Assembly (NCBI GenBank): GCA_902363825.1
Contig: CABJBK010000009.1
Location: 62,001-126,000, forward strand
Reading direction: 5' to 3'
Source: Lachnospiraceae bacterium
GTDB lineage: Bacteria; Bacillota; Clostridia; Lachnospirales; Lachnospiraceae
DNA length: 64,000 nt
Position 1 is the stretch's first letter; each line of letters starts with the position of its first letter. The notes beneath the pieces were generated by a model. The model was not told where the DNA came from, ran no database searches, and saw nothing but the letters and a program-made list of their open reading frames with translations. This document shows, piece by piece, positions 9,413 to 17,969 of this stretch. The position numbers were made by a program, and so were the translations under genes.

Positions 9413-10318
9413 CTAACCGTTCTGCTCTAACAGATGCTGTCGGTATGCAGTTGGGGTAAATCCGGTCTCACGTTTGAAGAGACCGATGAAATGGTTGGTG
9501 TTATCAATTCCGATGGACGAGCCGATCTCATGGACGGGCTCGTCTGTCGTACATAAAAGATCCTTTGCGATATCGATCCTCCTGTGATTTAGATATTGCA
9601 GCGGAGATAAGGAAAAATGTTTTGAGAACTCTCTGCAGAGACGATACTTGCTGATCTCAAGCTTCTGCTCGAAATCGGCGAGCGTATAGTTTTCTGCGTA
9701 GGAGTAATCGAAGCATTTTTTCATATAAAGAAGATAAGGCGGGATCTTTTCGGCCGGCTCGTCCTCTGCGCGGCGGATGAGAGCGATCTCGGTAAAAATG
9801 TCCGTCAGGCACTTTACATCCAGAACCGGGTTCCGGTCCGCGTAAGTCTTGTTGTTCCGGTCAAGTGCCTTGAAGTGCTGGAAAACGGAAGAATTGGTAT
9901 GCAGGTTAAACGGCTGTTCCAGCTCTTTTAAAAGTTCGTAGTAATTTTTTAAGTTTGTCCCGGTTAAAAAATAAGCCTCAAAATTCCAGAAAGAGTGATT
10001 GATAAAAAGAGAGAAGGGCTGACGGCAGTCAAAAAACAAAAGGGTCTTCTCTTTTAACTCGAGCGTCCGGTTTCCGTAACGCAACGTACCGCTTCCGCTG
10101 GTCGTAAGGAGAAGCAGGTAACATCCGAGCGAGCGGATGTGGTAGGAAAACGGCGGCTGGCAGGTGATCGAGCTGTGCGCGAGCACAGAGATCATGTCGC
10201 CGACCGTGTGATCCGGCGTGCTGCCGTAGACTTCTCCGAGCAGACTGTATTCCGACATTCCGGCACCGAGCGCGGGAAGACGGATAAAGGAAGATTTGAA
10301 TTCCTGTCTGAAGTCCAT
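9413..10318 (-). CDS. AraC-family transcriptional activator of the mannan locus
   Basis: 301 residues. An N-terminal cupin-like sensor domain (GSGTLRYGNRTLELKEKTLLFF) is followed by two C-terminal helix-turn-helix motifs ending in IDNTNHFIGLFKRETGFTPTAYRQ, the AraC/XylS signature. It reads leftward and is divergent from the mannan ABC binding-protein gene. AAAGGAG lies just before the ATG. A similar AraC gene accompanies the R. intestinalis mannan locus. The likely role is to activate the transport and phosphorylase operons; two copies of a tandem 20-base repeat abutting weak -35 boxes (10576-10636 and 12422-12482) are good candidates for its binding sites. The ligand is probably a manno-oligosaccharide, which is an inference. 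Confidence 0.88.
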   Translation of the reverse strand: MDFRQEFKSSFIRLPALGAGMSEYSLLGEVYGSTPDHTVGDMISVLAHSSITCQPPFSYHIRSLGCYLLLLTTSGSGTLRYGNRTLELKEKTLLFFDCRQPFSLFINHSFWNFEAYFLTGTNLKNYYELLKELEQPFNLHTNSSVFQHFKALDRNNKTYADRNPVLDVKCLTDIFTEIALIRRAEDEPAEKIPPYLLYMKKCFDYSYAENYTLADFEQKLEISKYRLCREFSKHFSLSPLQYLNHRRIDIAKDLLCTTDEPVHEIGSSIGIDNTNHFIGLFKRETGFTPTAYRQHLLEQNG

Positions 10319-10341
10319 AAAAACTCCTTTCCTTATCGTTC

Positions 10342-10371
10342 TTCTGGCAAAATGGATAGGAATTGCCAGAA
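10342..10371 (-). promoter_or_regulatory. inverted repeat in the AraC leader
   Basis: TTCTGGCAA (10342-10350) and TTGCCAGAA (10363-10371) are perfect 9-base arms with a 12-base spacer. The element lies in the 5' untranslated part of the AraC mRNA, 24 bases from the start codon. It may be a protein-binding operator or a leader hairpin. Confidence 0.55.
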
Positions 10372-10402
10372 CTGGTTACGATTACACACTGATATTTTCT
10401 AT

Positions 10403-10431
10403 ATTATATGGTAAAATAGAAAGAAAGACAA
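10403..10431 (-). promoter_or_regulatory. promoter of the AraC gene
   Basis: Read on the minus strand: TTGTCT (10431-10426), a 17-base spacer, TATAAT (10408-10403). The transcript would have a leader of roughly 80 bases carrying the 10342-10371 inverted repeat. Confidence 0.6.
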
Positions 10432-10575
10432 GCAAGAAAAGGTAAATAAATATTGCTGATTTGAGTAAAAAAAGCTAAAAACAGAAAAAAGAGATAAAAA
10501 TGTGAAAAAATAAAAGCAAAAATGCACAAAAACCAAGGCGCAAATTTGGACACATATACAGAAGTGACGAAAAGA

Positions 10576-10636
10576 GCAAGAAAAAGATATTAAACGCAAG
10601 TATGAGTGATGAATTAAAAAATAAATATAATATAAT
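10576..10636 (+). promoter_or_regulatory. activator-type promoter of the mannan binding-protein gene
   Basis: GCAAG occurs at 10576 and again at 10596, exactly 20 bases apart. The second copy runs into GATGAA (10608-10613), a poor -35 box 17 bases before TATAAT at 10631-10636. The same layout, with the same 35-base distance from the second repeat to the -10, recurs at 12422-12482. Two helical turns between half-sites and overlap with the -35 are typical of AraC-type activation. Confidence 0.6.
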
Positions 10637-10693
10637 TAAATTAAGTTACAGAGGTAACAGGAAATAAGGTAACACAAAAAGGAGGATATTTTT

Positions 10694-12142
10694 ATGAAAC
10701 TGAAAAAAGTATTGGCGGTCAGCCTGACAGTCTCAATGATGGCGTCCATGGCAGCATGTGGAAGCAGCTCTGATACTTCCAGCACAAACTCATCTAACGA
10801 TTCTGCAAAGGACAGTGCATCCGGAACAGAAAGCGCAGCAGGCAGCTCTGCAGACGGAGTCATCAGCTACGCTGATTTAAAACTTGGCGAAGATTGTACA
10901 GATCTTACCGCTGAAATCTCTGTTGCAGATAACAGAACAGATATGCAGCAGGATGATTATGTAGGAAAGAAATGGGACGACTATATTGCAGACTTCAATG
11001 CAATGTATCCGAACATTAAAGTAAATGTAGAAACTGTAACAGATTACGCAGAAACTTCCCTGCTTCGTTTACAGGGTGGCGACTACTGGGGCGACATCAT
11101 GAAGATCCCGGCAGTAGACAACGGAGAACTTTCTACATACTTCTATGATTACGGCGATGTTGATACCATGAGTTCTTTGATCAGATTCGCAAGTGACAAG
11201 CAGTATGACGGAGAAGTATACGGTGTACCGTCTACCGGAAACGCACAGGGTATCGTTTACAACAAGAAAGTATTTGAAGAAGCGGGAATCACAGCTCTTC
11301 CGAAAACTCCGGACGAATTCATGACTGATCTTCAGATGATCAAAGACAACACAGACGCTATTCCGCTTTACACAAACTACGCTGCAGGCTGGACCATGGG
11401 TGCATGGGATGCTTACATCGGAGGAAGCGCAACTGGCGATTCTACTTACATGAACCAGAAATTAGCTCATACCAAAGATCCATTCAGCGATCCTGGTGAT
11501 GGCACACATGCTTACAACGTATACAAGATCTTATATGATGCAGTAGCAGGTGGTTTAACAGAAGACGATTACACAACAACTGACTGGGAAGGCAGCAAGG
11601 GCATGATCAACAACGGAGAGATCGGTTGCATGGTACTTGGTTCCTGGGCATTCGCACAGATGAGAGATGCCGGTGACAACGGCGCCGATATCGGATATAT
11701 GCCATTCCCGATCACAGTAGACGGAAAACAGTACGCATCTTCAGGCGCTGACTACAGCTGGGGTATCAACAAAGACGCTGATGATACAAACTTACAGGCT
11801 TCTATCATCTTCGTAAAATGGATGACTGAAAAATCCGGATACGCTTACAACGAAGGTGGTATGCCGATCGACCCGAACGATGACAACTGGCCGGAGGTAT
11901 ACTCTGCATTCGAAGGTATCGACTATGTATCTAATGATCCTGCACTGGAAGGTGAAGAAGATCTGCTTACAGACCTGAACTCTGATTCCGAGCTAAACAT
12001 CAACAACTCCGGTGATAGCAAGATCCAGGAACTCATCGAGCATGCAGCAAACGGTGACGAATCTTTCGACGACATCATGAACGACTGGAACCAGAAATGG
12101 TCTGACGCTCAGGACGCAGAAGGCGTAGAGATCAACGAATAA
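10694..12142 (+). CDS. manno-oligosaccharide-binding lipoprotein of an ABC transporter
   Basis: 482 residues. A lipoprotein signal peptide with lipobox MAAC is followed by a long Ser/Thr/Asn-rich linker (about residues 24-55) and a type II (MalE-like) extracellular solute-binding domain. Its placement before two sugar permeases and the mannan enzymes matches the mannan-binding protein of the R. intestinalis locus, which captures acetylated and galactosylated manno-oligosaccharides at the cell surface. AAAGGAGG precedes the start. It has its own activator-type promoter and is followed by a hairpin terminator at 12193-12223, so it can be made in excess over the permeases. Confidence 0.9.
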   Translation: MKLKKVLAVSLTVSMMASMAACGSSSDTSSTNSSNDSAKDSASGTESAAGSSADGVISYADLKLGEDCTDLTAEISVADNRTDMQQDDYVGKKWDDYIADFNAMYPNIKVNVETVTDYAETSLLRLQGGDYWGDIMKIPAVDNGELSTYFYDYGDVDTMSSLIRFASDKQYDGEVYGVPSTGNAQGIVYNKKVFEEAGITALPKTPDEFMTDLQMIKDNTDAIPLYTNYAAGWTMGAWDAYIGGSATGDSTYMNQKLAHTKDPFSDPGDGTHAYNVYKILYDAVAGGLTEDDYTTTDWEGSKGMINNGEIGCMVLGSWAFAQMRDAGDNGADIGYMPFPITVDGKQYASSGADYSWGINKDADDTNLQASIIFVKWMTEKSGYAYNEGGMPIDPNDDNWPEVYSAFEGIDYVSNDPALEGEEDLLTDLNSDSELNINNSGDSKIQELIEHAANGDESFDDIMNDWNQKWSDAQDAEGVEINE

Positions 12143-12192
12143 TAAAAAATTCTTTTTCATGAATCAACCTTAAATAGTATGGCGAAGGAAAT

Positions 12193-12223
12193 GGGCAGAG
12201 GGCGCAAGCTCCCTGCTCTTTTT
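12193..12223 (+). terminator. terminator after the mannan binding-protein gene
   Basis: GGGCAGAGGG (12193-12202) pairs, with one mismatch and G-T pairs, with CTCCCTGCTC (12209-12218), followed by TTTTT. Its place between binding protein and permeases suggests partial termination. Confidence 0.65.
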
Positions 12224-12421
12224 CGTGTGGCGGTGATTGTACGCCGGAGCAGGATGCGTGAAAGTACTTGTACATGCCTTTTTGCGTGGAAGATTGAAAA
12301 ATGAAAATTAAAAATAAGCTAAAATTAGCTTTCACATAAACGATAGAAAAGAATGAAGATAGGAAAAGTGCACAAAAATAAAAAGCGATATTTGGTAAAA
12401 TAGAGGAAAAGGACAATGATA

Positions 12422-12482
12422 GCAAGAATGAGTAATTAATAACAAGAATGAGCGATGAATAAATAAATAGAAAATATATAAT
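12422..12482 (+). promoter_or_regulatory. activator-type promoter of the mannan permease/phosphorylase operon
   Basis: CAAGAATGAG occurs twice, starting at 12423 and 12443, a 20-base period. GATGAA (12454-12459) stands at -35, 17 bases before TATAAT (12477-12482), followed by TAAATTAAGT as in the promoter at 10576-10636. The repeat-to-(-10) distances are identical in the two promoters. Confidence 0.6.
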
Positions 12483-12557
12483 TAAATTAAGTAAAAAAGA
12501 GGTGCAAAAAAGACAAAGAAACTGCACTAAGTTAAATCGATCAGGGAGGAAAAGCAT

Positions 12558-13544
12558 ATGGTAGCTAAAGCAGAAAGTGCTACAAAACAAAAAAAACCAT
12601 TTAGCCTTGGCAAGTGGGCGAAAAGCAGGGAAGGTCAGAAAGTGCTTATTGTTCTGGCGTTTTCGATCATACCGCTCCTGCTTTTGTTTGTATTTACCTA
12701 CTTGCCGTTCGGCGAAATGGTAAAATTCAGTTTTTACAAAATGAAGTATACGACACCGGTAGATAAACGGCAGTTCGTGGGCTGGAAGAACTACCTTGAT
12801 GTATTCAGAAGAAAGGACTGCTTCTCAGCGTTGAAGCTCAGCCTGTACTACATCGCAGGCGCGCTGATCCAGCTTGTGATCGCGCTTTATCTCGCAACGA
12901 TCTTAAGCTTCAAGACAAGATGCGGTGGACTGTTTAAGGGATTGATGTTCTTCCCGTTTTTGATCAGTGGTATTGCAATCGGATTTATCTTCAAGTTCTT
13001 CTACACCAGAGGATTCGTATTTGATACCGTTCTTCAGTGGTGTGGATTCCAGTTGGATAACCTGCCATACTGGTTGAAAGACCAGAGAGTAAACAACTGG
13101 TCACTGGTAGCGACTTCCGTCTGGAGATACTTCGGACAGAATATGGTACTCTTTATCGGAGCGATCATGTCCGTAGACAAAGAAATGTACGAAGCAGCAG
13201 AGCTTGACGGAGCAAACCAGTTCCAGCAGTTCTTACATATTATATTACCGAGTATCCGTACGATCGTAACTTTAAATATTATCCTTTCCATTTCAGGATC
13301 CTTAAGTGCATTCGAACCGCCATACGTTATCACCAGCGGTGCGAACGGAACAGGTACTTACTTCGTTATCATGAATGAGATCGCGCATGTCAGCCAGAAG
13401 GTAGGTCTTGCATCTGCGATGGCGGTTGTACTGCTGATCCTCATCTTCATCGCAACGATCTTACAGAAAGTCATTATGAATGTTCTTTTCCGGAATGCGA
13501 ACGAAGAAGAAGAGATCAAGCACAAAAAAAGAGTGAAGGCGTAA
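12558..13544 (+). CDS. ABC sugar permease, MalF-like (mannan locus)
   Basis: 328 residues with about six membrane helices and the cytoplasmic EAA loop EAAELDGANQFQQFLHIILP that contacts the ATPase. It is the MalF-type half of a CUT1 sugar importer. AGGGAGGAAAA precedes the ATG. The second permease begins 16 bases later. There is no ATPase gene in the locus, as is common for Firmicutes CUT1 systems served by a shared MsmK/MsmX-type ATPase. It carries a charged N-terminal tail of about 30 residues (K/R-rich) before the first helix. The substrate is inferred from the neighbours to be manno-oligosaccharides. Confidence 0.92.
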   Translation: MVAKAESATKQKKPFSLGKWAKSREGQKVLIVLAFSIIPLLLLFVFTYLPFGEMVKFSFYKMKYTTPVDKRQFVGWKNYLDVFRRKDCFSALKLSLYYIAGALIQLVIALYLATILSFKTRCGGLFKGLMFFPFLISGIAIGFIFKFFYTRGFVFDTVLQWCGFQLDNLPYWLKDQRVNNWSLVATSVWRYFGQNMVLFIGAIMSVDKEMYEAAELDGANQFQQFLHIILPSIRTIVTLNIILSISGSLSAFEPPYVITSGANGTGTYFVIMNEIAHVSQKVGLASAMAVVLLILIFIATILQKVIMNVLFRNANEEEEIKHKKRVKA

Positions 13545-13559
13545 GGAGGTCGAACCAAA

Positions 13560-14420
13560 ATGGCAGCAACGAAAAAAAGAATCAAACACAGAAGCGTAGG
13601 CGGCTGGATCTGGATCGTAGTAAAATATTTTTCACTGATCTTCTTCTCATTCGCCGCAGTGCTTCCGGTGGTATCCTGTGTTATCACCGCTTTTAAAACA
13701 GACGCGGAATATCAGTCAACCAATGTAATGACATTACCGGCGGCATGGACACTGGATAACTTTATCAAAGCGTTCAACACTGCAAACATGGGAAGAGCGT
13801 TCCTTAACTCAGGAATCGTGCTTGTCTGCGTACTTGCCGGGGCGATCCTGGTCGGAACACAGCTTGCATATGTATTGAACCGTTTTAAATTCCCGGGAAA
13901 TACCCTGATCCGTAACCTGTTCTTATTTGCTTCCCTGCTTCCGGCAGTAGCAATGCAGGTAACCGTATACAACATCATGGGCGCACTCGGATTTATCAAC
14001 CATCTGTATGGTTACATCATCATGAGCATGGGTACCGATATCATCTCCGTATACATCTTCATTCAGTTCATGGAAAACATTCCGGACTCTCTGGATGAAT
14101 CGGCGATCATTGACGGTGCTTCCTATTTCCAGATCTACTGGAAGATCATCCTTCCGCTGTTACAGCCGGCGATCGTGACCAGCGCCATCTTAAAGGGTGT
14201 AGGTACTTACAACGAATACTACGCAGCCAGCCTGTACTTACAGAGCAAGGATATCCGTACCATAGCAATGTCCCTGTATACATTTACAGGACCTCTCGGA
14301 AACCGTTACAATATGATCTGCGCGGGCGTTATCATTTCCCTGCTTCCGGCATTGATCATATTTATCGTGTGCCAGAAACAGATTTACAGTGGTATTACCG
14401 CGGGAGCTGTCAAAGGTTAA
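13560..14420 (+). CDS. ABC sugar permease, MalG-like (mannan locus)
   Basis: 286 residues, six predicted membrane helices, with the EAA-loop variant ESAIIDGASYFQIYWKIILP. It is the MalG-type partner of the preceding permease and ends in the family-typical GITAGAVKG. The spacing to both neighbours is 15-18 bases with AAGGAGG ribosome sites, so the operon is tight. Together the two permeases form the membrane channel for the binding protein encoded at 10694-12142. Confidence 0.92.
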   Translation: MAATKKRIKHRSVGGWIWIVVKYFSLIFFSFAAVLPVVSCVITAFKTDAEYQSTNVMTLPAAWTLDNFIKAFNTANMGRAFLNSGIVLVCVLAGAILVGTQLAYVLNRFKFPGNTLIRNLFLFASLLPAVAMQVTVYNIMGALGFINHLYGYIIMSMGTDIISVYIFIQFMENIPDSLDESAIIDGASYFQIYWKIILPLLQPAIVTSAILKGVGTYNEYYAASLYLQSKDIRTIAMSLYTFTGPLGNRYNMICAGVIISLLPALIIFIVCQKQIYSGITAGAVKG

Positions 14421-14438
14421 GATAAGGAGAATGAGAAT

Positions 14439-15614
14439 ATGATGGTCGAAGAAGTAAAAGAGCATTTATTACACACAATAATTCCATTCTGGGAAAATCT
14501 GCGTGACAATGAGCATGGCGGCTATTATGGATGGCTCGGTTATGATCTCGCGCTGGATAAGAAAGCAGTCAAGGGCTGCATCTTAAACAGCCGGATCACC
14601 TGGTTCTTTGCCAATGCATATACGCTTTTAAAAGATGAAAGCCTGCTCGATGAAGCAAAACACGGATTCGCGTTCATGAAGGACTACTGCTTTGACAAGG
14701 AAAATGGCGGTATTTACTGGTCCATCACCTATGACGGAAAACCGGAAGATACGACAAAACATACTTACAACCAGGCATTCTGCATTTACGCACTGTCTTC
14801 TTATTATGAAGCATCCAAAGATGAGGAAGCACTTGCGATGGCAAAAGAGCTGTTCCATATCATCGAGGAAAAATGCACCGATGAGGTGGGATACCTGGAA
14901 GCGTTTGACCGTGAGTTCCACCTGATCGAGAACGACAAGCTTTCTGAAAACGGCGTGATCGCAGATAAGACGATGAACACCCTGCTTCATGTATTTGAAG
15001 CATATACCGAGCTTTACCGCGTATCCAAAGACGCAGAAGTAAAGAAACGTCTGGAGTGGATCCTTGATACGATCGCAGACAAGATCTACAATCCAAAACT
15101 TCACAGGCAGGAAGTATTTTTTGATAAAAATTACAACAGCATTCTGGATCTGCATTCCTATGGACATGATATTGAAACAGCGTGGCTTTTAAACCGCGGT
15201 GTGGATGTCCTCGGAGAGGAAGCTTATCAGAAGAAGATGGGACCGATCATCGACGATCTGACTGCGCAGGTTTACAAGGTTGCATTCGACGGACATTCAC
15301 TTGCAAACGAGTGCGAAAAAGGTGTGGTCAATACACATCGTATATGGTGGGTTCAGGCAGAGACCGTGATCGGATTCTTAAACGGCTATCAGAGAAATCC
15401 GGAGAAAAAAGAGTATTTGGAAGCCGCAAAAAGTGAATGGCAGTTCATCAAAGACTATGTGATCGACAAACGTGAAGGATCCGAGTGGTTCTGGGAAGTA
15501 GACGAGAACGGAAAGCCGTATCCGGACAGACCGATCGTAGAACCGTGGAAGTGCCCGTACCACAACGGAAGAATGTGCATAGAAGTGATAAGGAGGGATA
15601 TCGATGTTGCATAA
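14439..15614 (+). CDS. mannobiose/cellobiose 2-epimerase
   Basis: 391 residues of the N-acylglucosamine 2-epimerase superfamily ((alpha/alpha)6 barrel). Motifs [13 protein letters not shown] and PYHNGRMC carry the conserved histidines used in epimerisation. The enzyme should turn the reducing-end mannose of beta-1,4-mannobiose into glucose, giving mannosyl-glucose (EC 5.1.3.11 class), the substrate of the next gene's phosphorylase. Its stop overlaps the start of that gene by 11 bases, fitting coupled synthesis of the two consecutive enzymes. Two adjacent ATG codons (14439, 14442) could serve as start. Cellobiose could also be a substrate in vitro, but the context favours mannobiose. Confidence 0.9.
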   Translation: MMVEEVKEHLLHTIIPFWENLRDNEHGGYYGWLGYDLALDKKAVKGCILNSRITWFFANAYTLLKDESLLDEAKHGFAFMKDYCFDKENGGIYWSITYDGKPEDTTKHTYNQAFCIYALSSYYEASKDEEALAMAKELFHIIEEKCTDEVGYLEAFDREFHLIENDKLSENGVIADKTMNTLLHVFEAYTELYRVSKDAEVKKRLEWILDTIADKIYNPKLHRQEVFFDKNYNSILDLHSYGHDIETAWLLNRGVDVLGEEAYQKKMGPIIDDLTAQVYKVAFDGHSLANECEKGVVNTHRIWWVQAETVIGFLNGYQRNPEKKEYLEAAKSEWQFIKDYVIDKREGSEWFWEVDENGKPYPDRPIVEPWKCPYHNGRMCIEVIRRDIDVA

Positions 15615-16779
15615 GAAATATGAAGAAGAATTGAAGAAATACAACGAACTGATCGCCAGAAAAAATGTAAAATCTGATTTTTACAATGGAATTTACGAAC
15701 GTTATGAATATCCGGTACTTACCAGAGAACATATTCCGCTTACCTGGCGTTATGATTTAAACCCGGAGACAAATCCGTACTTTATGGAACGTCTCGGCGT
15801 TAATGCGGTTTTCAATGCAGGCGCGATCGAACTGAACGGAAAATATTACCTCGTTGCCCGTATCGAAGGAAATGACAGAAAATCTTTCTTCGGTGTTGCG
15901 GAAAGCGACAACGGAGTGGATGGTTTCAAATTCTGGGATTATCCGATCCTTCTGGACGATACCTGCCCGGAAGAGACCAACGTATATGACATGCGTCTGA
16001 CCAAACATGAAGACGGATACATTTATGGTGTATTCTGCTCCGAGAGCAAGGATAAGACCGTAAACGATCTTTCCGCAGCGGTTGCAGCAGCCGGAATCGT
16101 AAGAACCAAAGACTTAAAGCACTGGGAAAGACTGGATAACCTGGTTACCTTAAATTCCCCGCAGCAGAGAAATGTATGCCTGCATCCGGAATTCGTAAAC
16201 GGAAAATATGCATTCTACACCAGACCGATGGATGATTTCATCGACACCGGAAGCGGCGGAGGAATCGGTTTTGGCCTGTGCGACGATATCACACATGCAG
16301 TGATCGACGAAGAGCGCATGACCAGCCTTAGAAAATACCATACGATCACCGAGGCAAAGAACGGCGCAGGTGCTACTCCGATCAAGACCGACAAGGGCTG
16401 GATCCATATTGCGCACGGTGTCCGTAACACAGCAGCCGGACTTCGCTATGTTATTTACGCATTCGCGACATCCTTAGAGGATCCTGGAAAAGTGATCGCA
16501 GAGCCGTCCGGATTTTTGATCGCTCCGAGAGAGTGGGAAAGAGTCGGCGATGTATCAAACGTTGTATTTACTAACGGCGCGATCGCAAATGAAGCAGGAG
16601 AGGTATACATTTACTATGCAGCAAGTGATACCAGACTGCATGTTGCGACAACAACGATCGACAAACTGAAAGATTTCGTATTCAACACACCGGCAGATCC
16701 GGGACGTTCCGTTGAGTGCGTAGCGCAGAGATGTGATCTGATCAAAAAGAATCTGGAATTTTTAGCAAACGAAAAATAA
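15604..16779 (+). CDS. beta-1,4-mannosyl-glucose phosphorylase, GH130 subfamily 1
   Basis: 391 residues, five-bladed beta-propeller GH130. Length and motifs ([41 protein letters not shown]) fit the subfamily typified by the Bacteroides fragilis 4-O-beta-mannosyl-glucose phosphorylase (EC 2.4.1.281). It should release mannose 1-phosphate and glucose from mannosyl-glucose made by the upstream epimerase. The expected acid Asp lies in YDMRL. The ATG has AAGGAGGG upstream and sits inside the end of the epimerase gene. It is cytoplasmic, with no signal peptide. Confidence 0.9.
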   Translation: MLHKKYEEELKKYNELIARKNVKSDFYNGIYERYEYPVLTREHIPLTWRYDLNPETNPYFMERLGVNAVFNAGAIELNGKYYLVARIEGNDRKSFFGVAESDNGVDGFKFWDYPILLDDTCPEETNVYDMRLTKHEDGYIYGVFCSESKDKTVNDLSAAVAAAGIVRTKDLKHWERLDNLVTLNSPQQRNVCLHPEFVNGKYAFYTRPMDDFIDTGSGGGIGFGLCDDITHAVIDEERMTSLRKYHTITEAKNGAGATPIKTDKGWIHIAHGVRNTAAGLRYVIYAFATSLEDPGKVIAEPSGFLIAPREWERVGDVSNVVFTNGAIANEAGEVYIYYAASDTRLHVATTTIDKLKDFVFNTPADPGRSVECVAQRCDLIKKNLEFLANEK

Positions 16780-16815
16780 AGCATCCGAGTAATTGGGAAA
16801 GAAAAGGAGAATAGT

Positions 16816-17838
16816 ATGAGCAAATATAAAATGATCAGCCCGGCAGTGCCGAATGTGCCGTGGCAGGAAAAACCGGAAGGATTAAAAAACGCGCCGGTAT
16901 GGCGTTACAATGAAAACCCGATCATCGGAAGAAATCCGGTGGAAGGCGTAGCGCGTATCTTCAACAGCGCAGTTATGCCTTACGGTGATGAATTCATCGG
17001 TGTGTTCCGTGGCGAGCAGACAAACGGTATCCCATATATCTACATGGGAAGAAGCAAAGACGCGATCCACTGGGATTTCGAAAAGGATAAGATCCCGTTT
17101 GTAGATGAAGACGGAAAGCCGTTCATGCCGATCTACGCATACGATCCTCGTCTGGTAAAAGTAGAAGATACCTACTACATTATCTGGTGCCAGGATTTCT
17201 ACGGCGCAGCGATCGGTGTCGCGAAGACAACAGATTTCAAGACTTTCACAAGAATTGAAAATCCGTTCCTTCCGTTTAACCGTAACGCGGTGTTATTCCC
17301 GCGCAAGATCAATGGAAACTTTATGATGCTTTCCCGCCCGTCTGACAGTGGCCACACTCCGTTTGGTGATATCTTCGTCAGCGAGAGCCCGGATATGGTA
17401 TACTGGGGCAAACACAGACATGTCATGGGAAAAGGAAATGAATGGTGGGAGTCCTTAAAGATCGGTGGCGGAGCTGCTCCGATCGAGACATCCGAAGGAT
17501 GGCTGCTTTTCTATCACGGTGTAAGTGGAACCTGCAATGGTTATGTTTATTCCATCGGCGGAGCAATCTTAGATATTGACAATCCGTCTATTGTAAAATA
17601 CAGATGTGAGACTTTCCTGCTCACTCCGGAAGAATGGTATGAGGAAAGAGGATTCGTTCCGAACGTATGCTTCCCATGCGCAACCATTCATGATTCTGAG
17701 AGCGGAAAGATCGCGATTTACTACGGCGCTGCAGACAGTTATGTTGGTCTTGCGTTCACAGAATTGGATGAAATCATTGATTACATCAAAGAACACAGTG
17801 TGACCACAGTGACAGACACAGAGATTGGCAGACGCTAA
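16816..17838 (+). CDS. beta-1,4-manno-oligosaccharide phosphorylase, GH130 subfamily 2
   Basis: 340 residues, shorter than the preceding GH130 and of a different subfamily, with motifs NPIIGRNPVEGVARIFNSAV, AYDPRLVKVEDTYY and LLFYHGVSGTC. GH130_2 enzymes (EC 2.4.1.319) phosphorolyse beta-1,4-manno-oligosaccharides from the non-reducing end to mannose 1-phosphate, shortening chains to mannobiose for the epimerase route. It is 37 bases after GH130_1 with AAAGGAG before the start. The pairing of GH130_1, GH130_2 and epimerase is the intracellular core of the Roseburia mannan pathway. Two hairpins follow in the gap before the esterase gene. Confidence 0.9.
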   Translation: MSKYKMISPAVPNVPWQEKPEGLKNAPVWRYNENPIIGRNPVEGVARIFNSAVMPYGDEFIGVFRGEQTNGIPYIYMGRSKDAIHWDFEKDKIPFVDEDGKPFMPIYAYDPRLVKVEDTYYIIWCQDFYGAAIGVAKTTDFKTFTRIENPFLPFNRNAVLFPRKINGNFMMLSRPSDSGHTPFGDIFVSESPDMVYWGKHRHVMGKGNEWWESLKIGGGAAPIETSEGWLLFYHGVSGTCNGYVYSIGGAILDIDNPSIVKYRCETFLLTPEEWYEERGFVPNVCFPCATIHDSESGKIAIYYGAADSYVGLAFTELDEIIDYIKEHSVTTVTDTEIGRR

Positions 17839-17863
17839 ACAAGTACCGGCAGTTTCTTTTCAT

Positions 17864-17946
17864 CCTGCGGCGGGTAATAACCCTTACACTCCAACCGCCG
17901 CAAACCTAATATATTTTGACTCGTGAGCCTGCATAAGCAGGCTCAC
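17864..17946 (+). repeat. two intercistronic hairpins without U-tracts
   Basis: GCGGCGG (17865-17871) can pair with CCGCCGC (17896-17902) around a loop containing GGGT/ACCC. GTGAGCCTGC (17923-17932) pairs perfectly with GCAGGCTCAC (17937-17946) over a 4-base loop. Neither is followed by a T-run, so they are probably mRNA processing or stability elements between the GH130_2 and esterase genes, not terminators. Confidence 0.55.
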
Positions 17947-17969
17947 AACCTATATAAGGAGAAAATGGT

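Larger units (their letters stand above)
10319..10693. promoter_or_regulatory. 375-base AT-rich divergent control region
   Basis: This gene-free stretch separates the leftward AraC gene from the rightward binding-protein gene. It contains an inverted repeat next to the AraC start (10342-10371), the AraC promoter (10403-10431), a long A-rich section with TGCACAAAAA at 10523-10532, and the tandem-repeat promoter of the binding-protein gene (10576-10636). Short frames seen in it are low-complexity and are not genes. Confidence 0.7.
12143..12557. promoter_or_regulatory. 415-base intergenic region with terminator and second promoter
   Basis: No gene is seen here. It holds the terminator of the binding-protein gene (12193-12223), an A-rich stretch with TGCACAAAAA near 12370, and the tandem-repeat promoter of the permease operon (12422-12482). 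Parts of it resemble the region upstream of the binding-protein gene closely enough to suggest an old duplication. Confidence 0.7.

Noticed and set aside
10431..10620. A-rich stretch considered as a repeat array or CRISPR
   Set aside because: No repeat-spacer periodicity; only low-complexity A-rich sequence with the two 20-base tandem half-sites at its end.
12132..12590. 152-codon leftward frame over the gap before the mannan permeases
   Set aside because: It is Phe/Leu/Ser-rich translation of AT-rich DNA that contains a terminator and promoter; no ribosome site.
17916..17957. Promoter for the esterase gene (TTGACT and TATATA)
   Set aside because: The boxes are about 30 bases apart with a strong hairpin between them.
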